From assembly GCA_946630765.1 (NCBI GenBank), contig CAMOZF010000154.1:1-5161 (forward strand): 5,161 bases of DNA. The letters are read 5' to 3'. How positions within the stretch are numbered: position 1 is the stretch's first letter; the number at the start of each line of letters is the position of its first letter. The translations under genes and the position numbers were made by a program. A model generated the notes under the pieces. It searched no databases. It was not told where the DNA came from and saw only the letters and a program-made list of their open reading frames with translations. This DNA comes from an uncultured Lachnospiraceae bacterium. Its GTDB lineage: Bacteria > Bacillota_A > Clostridia > Lachnospirales > Lachnospiraceae. Below, piece after piece: positions 1 through 4,689 of this stretch.

Positions 1-1
1 T

Positions 2-328
2 TCCTTTCCGCAGCCGATGTATGTGAAAAAGATCGACCCCGAAGAAAACACCGTGACGCTTTCGGAAAATGCGGCGCTCTTTTCAAGGGAACTTATCGCC
101 TCGGACATCAATCTGATCGCTGTCCCGGAAATCCGCGGGGAAATGCACCTGAAGGCCCGCGTGCGCTACCATCACAAGGAGCAGTGGGCGAGCGTGATGC
201 CTGGGGAGGGCGGAACCCTTCGCGTGGTTTTCGACGAGCCGCAGCGGGCGATCACGAAGGGCCAGTCGCTGGTTCTCTATGACGGAGACACGGTGGTCGG
301 CGGCGGAACTATTATAGAAACCGAGTAA
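2..328 (+). CDS. mnmA: tRNA-specific 2-thiouridylase MnmA, C-terminal part (5' end outside window)
   Basis: This is the last ~108 residues of MnmA, which uses ATP and a persulfide sulfur donor to thiolate the wobble uridine (s2U34) of the Lys, Glu and Gln tRNAs in the cytoplasm. The frame is open from base 2, so the gene begins left of the window; the first in-window ATG (17) is internal. What is visible is the C-terminal beta-barrel region, with family signatures RYHHKEQ, FDEPQRAITKGQ and the closing YDGDTVVGGGTI, ending at TAA 326-328. The ATP-binding PP-loop and the two catalytic cysteines lie upstream and cannot be checked. The C-terminus has the normal family ending, with no truncation. 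It is followed by a hairpin at 380-400. The assignment rests on motif recognition and is strong. Confidence 0.93.
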   Translation, partial: SFPQPMYVKKIDPEENTVTLSENAALFSRELIASDINLIAVPEIRGEMHLKARVRYHHKEQWASVMPGEGGTLRVVFDEPQRAITKGQSLVLYDGDTVVGGGTIIETE

Positions 329-379
329 ATACTGTCAATCGACAATCTGACGGTTTAAAAAGAAATATTCCGCAGAAAA

Positions 380-400
380 GACCCTTGAAAATCAGGGGTC
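380..400 (+). terminator. Hairpin after mnmA, possible terminator or operator
   Basis: A perfect inverted repeat starts with GACCC and ends with GGGTC: nine base pairs (one G-T wobble) closing an AAA loop, or eight with a five-base loop. It lies 52 bp after the mnmA stop. The following bases, GTTTGATTAT, make only a weak U tract, so termination would be partial. The same dyad covers the -35 box of the mntP promoter, so it could instead be a protein-binding operator. The dyad is seen directly; its function is inferred. Confidence 0.4.
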
Positions 401-413
401 GTTTGATTATAAT
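385..413 (+). promoter_or_regulatory. SigA-type promoter of mntP
   Basis: A -35 box TTGAAA (385-390, five of six matches to consensus) is separated by exactly 17 bp from a consensus -10 box TATAAT (408-413). Transcription would begin near 420, giving a leader of about 28 nt before the mntP ATG at 448. That is too short for a yybP-ykoY manganese riboswitch, which often precedes mntP-type genes. Any manganese control would have to act at the DNA level, for example through the 380-400 dyad. Confidence 0.75.
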
Positions 414-435
414 GTTCTTTTGTATTTGCGAAAAA

Positions 436-440
436 AAGGA
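436..440 (+). promoter_or_regulatory. Ribosome binding site fixing the mntP start
   Basis: AAGGA lies seven bases before ATG 448. It decides the start against the in-frame TTG at 385, which is part of the -35 box and lies upstream of the predicted transcript start. Confidence 0.75.
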
Positions 441-447
441 CGGTACG

Positions 448-1035
448 ATGAACTGGAACTTTTTGTTTTTCTTAAATAGTGTTCTTTTCGGCGCCGGCCT
501 TGCAATGGACGCATTTTCGGTCTCGATGGTGCGCGGTCTTCTGGAACCCCGGATGAAACACAGACGGGCGGTTCTGATTGCCGGAACCTTTGCACTGTTT
601 CAGACGGCGATGCCGCTTCTCGGGTGGCTTTTTGTCCATCTTCTCGTGGAGCGCTTCTCTGTTCTTCAGAAATTCACGCCCTGGATCGCGCTGATTCTGC
701 TTCTGTACATCGGAATTCAGATGATCGTCGAGGCAGTGCGGGAGAAGAACGAGGAGGAGAGCGAGGGGAATTTTGGGGCAGGAAAGCTGCTTCTGATGGG
801 CGTCGCGACCTCGATCGACGCGCTTTCCGTGGGCATCACGATCGCGGAGCTCCCGTGGCAGATGGCTTTAGTGGAAGCGCTTCTTATCGGTCTTGTGACC
901 TTCGGGATCTGCCTTTTCGGCGTGCGTCTCGGAATGCTTTTCGGCATCCGTTTCAGGAAATACGCCGGACTCATCGGGGGCATCATCCTGATCCTGATCG
1001 GTCTCGAGGTCTTTATCACCGGAGTGTTTTTCTGA
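448..1035 (+). CDS. mntP: Manganese efflux pump MntP
   Basis: A 195-residue polytopic inner-membrane protein of the MntP family (DUF204), which exports Mn2+ and protects against manganese overload. The length matches the family (about 190). Six hydrophobic segments can be drawn (roughly 8-28, 41-63, 74-96, 112-132, 139-162, 172-194). The internal two-fold repeat is clear: MDAFSVSM with Asp21 in helix 1 and SIDALSVGI with Asp124 in helix 4, the conserved membrane acidic residues needed for transport in E. coli MntP. The loop at 97-107 between the halves is strongly acidic (REKNEEESEG). ATG 448 is chosen because it has AAGGA seven bases upstream and matches the family N-terminus; an upstream in-frame TTG at 385 overlaps the promoter. 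A Ca2+ exchanger gene follows after 72 bp, so the two may be co-transcribed as a divalent-cation export pair. Confidence 0.92.
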   Translation: MNWNFLFFLNSVLFGAGLAMDAFSVSMVRGLLEPRMKHRRAVLIAGTFALFQTAMPLLGWLFVHLLVERFSVLQKFTPWIALILLLYIGIQMIVEAVREKNEEESEGNFGAGKLLLMGVATSIDALSVGITIAELPWQMALVEALLIGLVTFGICLFGVRLGMLFGIRFRKYAGLIGGIILILIGLEVFITGVFF

Positions 1036-1055
1036 AGCTTCGCCGCAGATACCGC

Positions 1056-1081
1056 GCCCGTGAAGGGGCATTTTGTAATTT
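1056..1081 (+). terminator. Weak hairpin plus T-rich run between mntP and the Ca2+ exchanger gene
   Basis: GCCC (1056-1059) can pair with GGGC (1066-1069) around a six-base loop. It is followed by a long T-rich stretch (TTTTGTAATTTTTTTA). The stem is only four G-C pairs, so it might act as a leaky attenuator lowering expression of the second gene rather than a full terminator. Confidence 0.28.
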
Positions 1082-1107
1082 TTTTATAGTTTGGGGGAAA
1101 GAGAAAA

Positions 1108-2070
1108 ATGTGGCTGCCGATTCTTCTATTTGTTGTCGGTCTTGTGTGCCTGATCAAGGGCGGTGACTGGTTTGTAGACGGTGCGACGGGAGTCGCGAGA
1201 CGTTTTCACGTACCGGAATTCATCATCGGTGCGACTGTGGTGTCCATTGGAACGACGCTGCCGGAGGTTATGGTTTCCGCGACGTCCGCGGTGCAGGGCA
1301 TCGGCGATATGGCTTACGGAAACGCGATCGGTTCCGTCATCTGCAACACCGCGCTGATCTCGGCGCTGACGGTTGCGATCCGCCCGACGAAGGTTGAGCG
1401 GAAATCATTTGTTACGCCGGTCATCTGCTTCTTCATTGCGGCGGCGTTCTACATGTTCATTTCCTATGTGTTCAAGGACTTTGCCAGAATCACGGGCGTC
1501 ATCCTTCTTCTGATGTTCATTGCCTACATGGCGATCGTCCTCATCCGCGGCTTTAAAAATCCGGAGCCCGCACAGGAAGAGGAAGCGGAAGAGCTGGATC
1601 CGCTGTGGAAAACGCTGGTAATTCTGATCCTCGGCGCGGCGCTGATCGCGGTCGGCGCGCGGCTTCTTGTCAATAACGGCACCAAAATCGCACAGTGGCT
1701 CGGCGTGCCGGATTCGGTTATCGCCCTGACCTTTGTCGCTCTCGGAACCTCGCTTCCGGAGCTCGTGACGGCGATCACCTCTCTCGTGAAGGGCCACAGC
1801 AACCTTTCTCTTGGAAACATCGTCGGCGCGAACTTCTTCAATCTCGCGCTCGTGAGCGGCGTGTCGATTGCACTTGCGCCCTTCAAGCTTCCGGCCGCGA
1901 AAATGATCGGCGGCATGAACGCGTCCCTGGTTGTGGACCTTCCGCTGATGCTCCTTGTCATGATCATCCTGACGATTCCGACACTGCTTCGTCAGAAGCT
2001 TTCGCGCGCACAGGGCATTCTGCTGCTTCTTCTGTACGCAGCCTACGTGGTATTCCAGTTTGCGGTGTAA
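1108..2070 (+). CDS. Calcium/sodium antiporter, CaxA/YrbG (CaCA superfamily)
   Basis: A 320-residue integral membrane antiporter that exchanges Ca2+ for Na+, probably extruding calcium. It is a full-length family member with the two inverted alpha repeats that define CaCA exchangers. Alpha-1 has GATVVSIGTTLPEVMVS (41-57, Glu53) and GNAIGSVICN (71-80). Alpha-2 has ALTFVALGTSLPELVTA (206-222, Glu218) and GNIVGANFFN (236-245). Glu53 and Glu218 correspond to the ion-coordinating glutamates of the family. Asn80 and Asn245 sit where some exchangers have Asp, a feature shared with YrbG and K+-dependent NCKX relatives. About ten hydrophobic segments surround an acidic central loop (153-164, EPAQEEEAEELD). 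ATG 1108 follows the purine-rich GGGGGAAAG site at 1093-1101. No clear SigA promoter lies in the 72 bp gap, supporting transcription from the mntP promoter. Ion specificity is inferred from the family. Confidence 0.9.
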   Translation: MWLPILLFVVGLVCLIKGGDWFVDGATGVARRFHVPEFIIGATVVSIGTTLPEVMVSATSAVQGIGDMAYGNAIGSVICNTALISALTVAIRPTKVERKSFVTPVICFFIAAAFYMFISYVFKDFARITGVILLLMFIAYMAIVLIRGFKNPEPAQEEEAEELDPLWKTLVILILGAALIAVGARLLVNNGTKIAQWLGVPDSVIALTFVALGTSLPELVTAITSLVKGHSNLSLGNIVGANFFNLALVSGVSIALAPFKLPAAKMIGGMNASLVVDLPLMLLVMIILTIPTLLRQKLSRAQGILLLLLYAAYVVFQFAV

Positions 2071-2101
2071 ATAGCCCCGTCTATTTCGCAGATTCAGGGA
2101 C

Positions 2102-2130
2102 TTTACCTTTTCCGGAAAAAGGAATATACT
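2102..2130 (+). promoter_or_regulatory. SigA-type promoter of the SPFH gene with palindromic spacer
   Basis: TTTACC (2102-2107, four of six to consensus) and TATACT (2125-2130, five of six) are separated by 17 bp. The spacer contains the perfect 12 bp palindrome TTTTCCGGAAAA (2108-2119). Transcription would begin near 2137, exactly where a second palindrome starts. The leader would be about 58 nt. Confidence 0.6.
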
Positions 2131-2136
2131 ATGCGT

Positions 2137-2150
2137 AATCCTTAAGGATT
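2137..2150 (+). repeat. Perfect 14 bp palindrome at the predicted transcript start
   Basis: AATCCTTAAGGATT is a perfect inverted repeat placed just downstream of the -10 box of the SPFH promoter. It could be an operator for a dimeric repressor. As RNA it would make only a short stem with little loop. Its centre is 30 bp (about three helical turns) from the centre of the 2108-2119 palindrome. Confidence 0.55.
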
Positions 2151-2180
2151 GCACATTTGTGAATGACGGATTCATAAGAA

Positions 2181-2187
2181 AGGAAGG
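2181..2187 (+). promoter_or_regulatory. Ribosome binding site fixing the SPFH gene start
   Basis: AGGAAGG is placed seven bases before ATG 2195. It rules out the in-frame GTG at 2159, which has no such site and would add 12 residues ahead of the membrane anchor. Confidence 0.8.
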
Positions 2188-2194
2188 TTTGGTT

Positions 2195-3199
2195 ATGGAT
2201 TCATTCGGTGAAGTTGTTGGTGTGGTGCTTCTGATAGCACTGGCGGTCTTTGTACTGATCGCGATCTTCAGAAATATCGTGATCGTCCCGCAGGCGACGC
2301 AGTTCGTGGTCGAGCGGCTTGGCAAATATAGAAAGACCTGGGAAGCGGGTCTGCATCTGAAGATTCCGATTATCGAGCGGATCGCGAAGCGCGCGTCACT
2401 CAAGGAGCAGGTGCTCGACACACCGCCGCAGCCCGTGATCACCAAGGATAATGTAACGATCCAGATTGACTCGGTTGTGTATTTCCACATCTTTGACGCG
2501 AAGCTTTTTGCCTACGGTGCGCATGATCCGGTGGTGGCCCTTGAAAATCTGTCGGCGACGACCCTCCGTAACATTGTCGGTGAGCTGACGCTCGACGAAT
2601 GCCTGACCTCCCGTGATACGATCAACGGCCGTCTGACGCAGACGCTTGATGAGGCGACCGACCGCTGGGGCATCAAGGTGGAGCGCGTGGAGCTGAAAAA
2701 TATCATTCCTCCGGCGGAAATCCGTGCTTCGATGGAGAAGGAAATGAAGGCGGAACGTGAGCGCCGTCAGACAGTTCTTGAGGCGGAAGGCCACAAGCAG
2801 GCGGTCATTACCCGTGCAGAAGGTGACAAGCAGGCGATCGTTCTCGCCGCGGAAGGTGAGCGCGACGCCCGGATTGCAAGAGCCCAGGGTGAGGCGCAGG
2901 CCATCTATCTTGCCAAGAAGGCCGAGGCGGACGGTATCAAGGAGCTCCTGAATGCGAAGATTGACGAGCGCGTACTGGAGCTGAAGCGCTATGAAGCCAT
3001 GGTGAAAATGGCCGACGGCCATTCGGCGAAGATCATCATTCCGACCGATATGGTGCAGAGCGTGAAAAACGCCGTAACCTTCTCGGAAACCGCCGGCATC
3101 GGCAGTGTGACCGAAGGCCGCGAGCCGGAACCCGCCCCTGCCTATATTGATCCCTGCTGCGACGACGAACAGGTCGTGATCCCCGGCAGCGAAAAGTAA
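2195..3199 (+). CDS. SPFH/Band 7 (stomatin, QmcA-like) membrane scaffold protein
   Basis: A 334-residue stomatin-type protein. The family forms ring- or cage-like oligomers on the membrane and organises microdomains or modulates membrane proteases. Residues 1-5 precede a single hydrophobic anchor (about 6-25). The SPFH domain covers about 27-185, with typical stretches VVERLGKYRKTWEAGLHLKIP, VITKDNVTIQIDSVVYF and the end WGIKVERVELKNIIPP. A long charged helix follows (about 180-270) with five tandem 11-residue units at 195-249, each with Ala-Glu/Gln-Gly or a variant near its start. A stretch containing SAKIIIPTD (277-285) and an acidic tail with Cys321-Cys322 end the protein. It has its own promoter and is closed by the 3229-3276 terminator, so it appears monocistronic. 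Stomatin genes often pair with nfeD, which is absent on both sides here. The family call is strong; the cellular role is not predictable from sequence. Confidence 0.93.
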   Translation: MDSFGEVVGVVLLIALAVFVLIAIFRNIVIVPQATQFVVERLGKYRKTWEAGLHLKIPIIERIAKRASLKEQVLDTPPQPVITKDNVTIQIDSVVYFHIFDAKLFAYGAHDPVVALENLSATTLRNIVGELTLDECLTSRDTINGRLTQTLDEATDRWGIKVERVELKNIIPPAEIRASMEKEMKAERERRQTVLEAEGHKQAVITRAEGDKQAIVLAAEGERDARIARAQGEAQAIYLAKKAEADGIKELLNAKIDERVLELKRYEAMVKMADGHSAKIIIPTDMVQSVKNAVTFSETAGIGSVTEGREPEPAPAYIDPCCDDEQVVIPGSEK

Positions 3200-3206
3200 A
3201 AAAGTG

Positions 3207-3225
3207 TGTCATGCTCGGGATGACA
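3207..3225 (+). other. Small hairpin after the SPFH stop
   Basis: TGTCAT and ATGACA form a six-pair stem with a seven-base loop (3213-3219), eight bases after the SPFH stop. No T run follows; the next bases are the A run that begins the large terminator, so this may only stabilise the 3' end of the mRNA. Confidence 0.35.
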
Positions 3226-3228
3226 TAA

Positions 3229-3276
3229 AAAACTCCCCCTCCGGACGCCTGGAACGTTGTCCGGAGGGGGAGTTTT
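3229..3276. terminator. Bidirectional Rho-independent terminator between convergent genes
   Basis: An uninterrupted 18 bp inverted repeat (arms 3229-3246 and 3259-3276) contains ACTCCCCCTCCGGAC paired with GTCCGGAGGGGGAGT, around a 12-base loop. The flanking A and T runs give U tracts on either transcript: TTTTA reading right, and a longer TTTTTT reading left. It lies 29 bp after the SPFH stop and 14 bp after the GH5 stop, so it can serve both convergent genes. The tract suggests it is stronger for GH5. Confidence 0.95.
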
Positions 3277-3290
3277 ATGTAGTAGTGAAC

Positions 3291-4277
3291 TCACTTCGCA
3301 AGATACTTCCGAAGCCACAGACCGGAATCGGTCAGGTCCGCGTCGGTGAAGCCGGAGGTCTTGTCGCAGTCGGGCTTGATGAGGGCGCAGGTTTCGTCCT
3401 TGTTGCTGAGATTCCAGCAGCAGGAGCTGATGTGGTTTTCGTCCAGGAGGGCGGTCCAGATGTCGCCCTGCTCGGCATTTGCCGTGCCCTTGCCGGAGGA
3501 ATCGGAGATTCCGTACTCGGTGACGAAGACCGGAAGGCCCTTCTCGAGCGCGGCCTTGAGGTCGTTCCGGATGCTGTCCTGATGCGTATCTGCGTAGAAG
3601 TGGAGCGTATACATGACGTTTTCGAAGTCCAGCATGTCATAGGTCGGCGCCATGATCAGCTTGCTCCAGCTGGGCGTGCCGACGATGATGACGGAGTCCG
3701 GGTCATTTGCGCGGATGACGGGGATCACGGTCTCGGCGTAGCTCTTGATTTCGGCCCACTGGCAGTTATTGGGCTCGTTGCAGATCTCATAGAGGACATT
3801 GTCGTGATCCGCGTACTTTTTCGACATCTCATCGAAAAAGGCGATCGCGGCCTCTTCATTTTTATGCGGGTTGCCGTCGGACAGGATGTGCCAGTCGATC
3901 AGCGCGTACATTCCCTCCTCGGTGCAGAGCTGAACGCCCGTATCGATCAGGCCCTTCAGATATTCCGGATCACCGTTCTTGGTGGTGTAGCCCATGTTTT
4001 CCTGCGTGTACATCGCAAGACGCACAATATCGACGCCCCATTCGGTTTTCAGCTCATGGAAGCATTCTTTGTTGATGTACTGCGGAAACCAGGCAATTCC
4101 GTGGGTGCTGAGGCCCTTAAGCTGAACCGGCTCATTCTTCTCATTGACGAGGTATCTGCCGTCGACATGCAGCTTCTGAATGCCCTTTTTCCCGGCACAG
4201 CCCGAAAGAAGAGCCGCCGTCATCGCAAGGCTCAGAAGAAGGACGGCGCACATTCTGAAAATCTTCCCGTGGTTCAT
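3291..4277 (-). CDS. GH5 (subfamily 2-like) endoglucanase, lipoprotein
   Basis: A 328-residue cell-surface lipoprotein cellulase that should hydrolyse internal beta-1,4-glucan bonds with retention of configuration. The signal peptide ends in a lipobox, Leu24-Ser25-Gly26-Cys27. The GH5 TIM barrel fills almost all the rest (about 34-328). The invariant set is present: Arg86 (IVRLAMY), His130 (IDWHILSDGNP), Asn167-Glu168 acid/base (YEICNEPN), His226 and Tyr228 (LHFYAD), nucleophile Glu254 (FVTEYG) and Trp288. The motifs resemble Bacillus Cel5A (GLSTHG, WGVDIVR, DWHILSD, CWNLSNKDE), hence GH5_2. No carbohydrate-binding or dockerin domain is present. The start at 4277 has AAAGGAAG four bases upstream; the ATG nine codons earlier (4304) has no such site. 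The mature domain carries eight cysteines, unusual for a secreted GH5. The gene has its own promoter at 4340-4367 and ends at the shared terminator. Confidence 0.94.
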   Translation of the reverse strand: MNHGKIFRMCAVLLLSLAMTAALLSGCAGKKGIQKLHVDGRYLVNEKNEPVQLKGLSTHGIAWFPQYINKECFHELKTEWGVDIVRLAMYTQENMGYTTKNGDPEYLKGLIDTGVQLCTEEGMYALIDWHILSDGNPHKNEEAAIAFFDEMSKKYADHDNVLYEICNEPNNCQWAEIKSYAETVIPVIRANDPDSVIIVGTPSWSKLIMAPTYDMLDFENVMYTLHFYADTHQDSIRNDLKAALEKGLPVFVTEYGISDSSGKGTANAEQGDIWTALLDENHISSCCWNLSNKDETCALIKPDCDKTSGFTDADLTDSGLWLRKYLAK

Positions 4278-4281
4278 AAGA

Positions 4282-4289
4282 CTTCCTTT
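4282..4289 (-). promoter_or_regulatory. Ribosome binding site fixing the GH5 start
   Basis: On the minus strand AAAGGAAG lies four bases before ATG 4277. It supports this start over ATG 4304 and leaves a normal lipoprotein signal peptide with two basic residues near its N-terminus (Lys5, Arg8). Confidence 0.75.
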
Positions 4290-4291
4290 CC

Positions 4292-4322
4292 GATCATGAC
4301 GCATGAAAACGTCCGTATGATC
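4292..4322 (-). promoter_or_regulatory. Bulged inverted repeat in the GH5 leader
   Basis: GATCAT (4292-4297) pairs with ATGATC (4317-4322), and the inner GACG (4298-4301) pairs with CGTC (4310-4313). This leaves a three-base bulge and an eight-base loop. The element lies between the GH5 promoter and its ribosome binding site, inside the predicted ~56 nt leader. It could be an RNA hairpin near the ribosome binding site or a DNA operator. Confidence 0.35.
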
Positions 4323-4339
4323 AGGTTTTTAATGAATTT

Positions 4340-4367
4340 ATCATATCATATCTGTCTGAAATGTCAA
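4340..4367 (-). promoter_or_regulatory. SigA-type promoter of the GH5 gene
   Basis: Reading the minus strand, a consensus TTGACA (4362-4367) is followed after 16 bp by TATGAT (4340-4345), preceded by TGA as an extended -10. Transcription would start near 4333, giving a leader of about 56 nt. No convincing CcpA cre site overlaps it. Confidence 0.72.
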
Positions 4368-4419
4368 AGAATTTCCTGAAATCTGCGGATATTTCTATAT
4401 AAAGCCGATAAATGAGCGC

Positions 4420-4447
4420 TTGCAATCAGCGGAATCTGTGCTATACT
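4420..4447 (+). promoter_or_regulatory. SigA-type promoter of the glycine riboswitch transcript
   Basis: TTGCAA (4420-4425) and TATACT (4442-4447) are separated by 16 bp, with TGC just before the -10 box (extended -10). Transcription would begin near 4454, immediately before the 5' hairpin at 4457. The -35 hexamer is self-complementary and could also serve a minus-strand promoter. Confidence 0.7.
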
Positions 4448-4456
4448 TGTTGGAAA

Positions 4457-4473
4457 GCGGCGATAAGCGCCGC
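4457..4473 (+). promoter_or_regulatory. 5'-terminal hairpin of the riboswitch transcript
   Basis: GCGGCG and CGCCGC form a perfect six-pair G-C stem around ATAAG, beginning a few bases after the predicted transcript start. It probably insulates or stabilises the 5' end of the leader. Its 3' arm could also pair over five bases with CGGCG (4561-4565) in the linker between the aptamers. Confidence 0.55.
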
Positions 4474-4475
4474 GA

Positions 4476-4650
4476 TCTAGTTGAAACCTGCAGGAAAGCG
4501 CGGCAACGCGCACCGAAGGAGTAACACTCTCAGGTGTCCTTAGGAAAGGACGGAGACTGCCGGCGGATAGAACTTTGGAGACGCCCGGGAAACCGGGGGC
4601 CGAAGGGGCAACGGAACTCTTTCCGAAATCTCTCAGGCAAAAGGACAAAG
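4476..4650 (+). promoter_or_regulatory. Tandem glycine riboswitch (two aptamers)
   Basis: Two successive glycine aptamers are recognised by their conserved core. Aptamer 1 (about 4490-4560) has P1 GCAG/CTGC, an arm GCGCG-GCAA-CGCGC with a GNRA loop (4498-4511), CCGAAGG (4513-4519), CTCTCAGG (4527-4534) and GGAC. Aptamer 2 (about 4573-4650) has P1 CTTTG/CAAAG, an arm CCCGG-GAAA-CCGGG (4584-4597), CCGAAGG (4600-4606), an arm CGGAA-CTCT-TTCCG (4612-4625), CTCTCAGG (4630-4637) and CAAAAGGACA. The linker between them is short. Leader TCTA (4476-4479) can pair with linker TAGA (4568-4571), consistent with the P0/kink-turn known in tandem glycine riboswitches. Aptamer 1 has a very short third arm and an inserted hairpin (see findings). 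It precedes a Na+/amino-acid symporter gene, a classic target of this RNA. Confidence 0.95.
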
Positions 4651-4689
4651 AAGACTACTTATGTTTAAGACTGTGTTTTTTGTAACTTT

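Noticed and set aside
329..447. yybP-ykoY manganese riboswitch before mntP
   Set aside because: The gap is only 119 bp, lacks the conserved GGGGAGUAG-type core, and the predicted leader is about 28 nt.
1074..1090. Promoter for the Ca2+ exchanger gene (TATAGT at 1085-1090)
   Set aside because: No -35 box lies at proper spacing, and the start site would fall inside the ribosome binding site.
2137..2150. MntR-type metal operator, because of the CCTTAAGG core and the nearby metal transporters
   Set aside because: The match to known MntR boxes is not good enough, and the site sits before the SPFH gene rather than before mntP.
1405..2490. 361-codon open frame on the minus strand
   Set aside because: It is antisense to the Ca2+ exchanger, the SPFH promoter and the SPFH gene, all strongly supported; its translation is low-complexity and charged with no recognisable domain.
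4303..4317. CcpA catabolite (cre) site in the GH5 leader
   Set aside because: Only the left half, TGAAAACG, fits; the right half TCCGTA does not match the consensus.
3204..4379. 391-codon open frame on the plus strand
   Set aside because: It runs antisense through the whole GH5 gene, starts inside the intergenic hairpin region without a ribosome binding site, and its translation resembles no family. The GH5 frame has full catalytic motifs, so this frame is a by-product of its codon bias.
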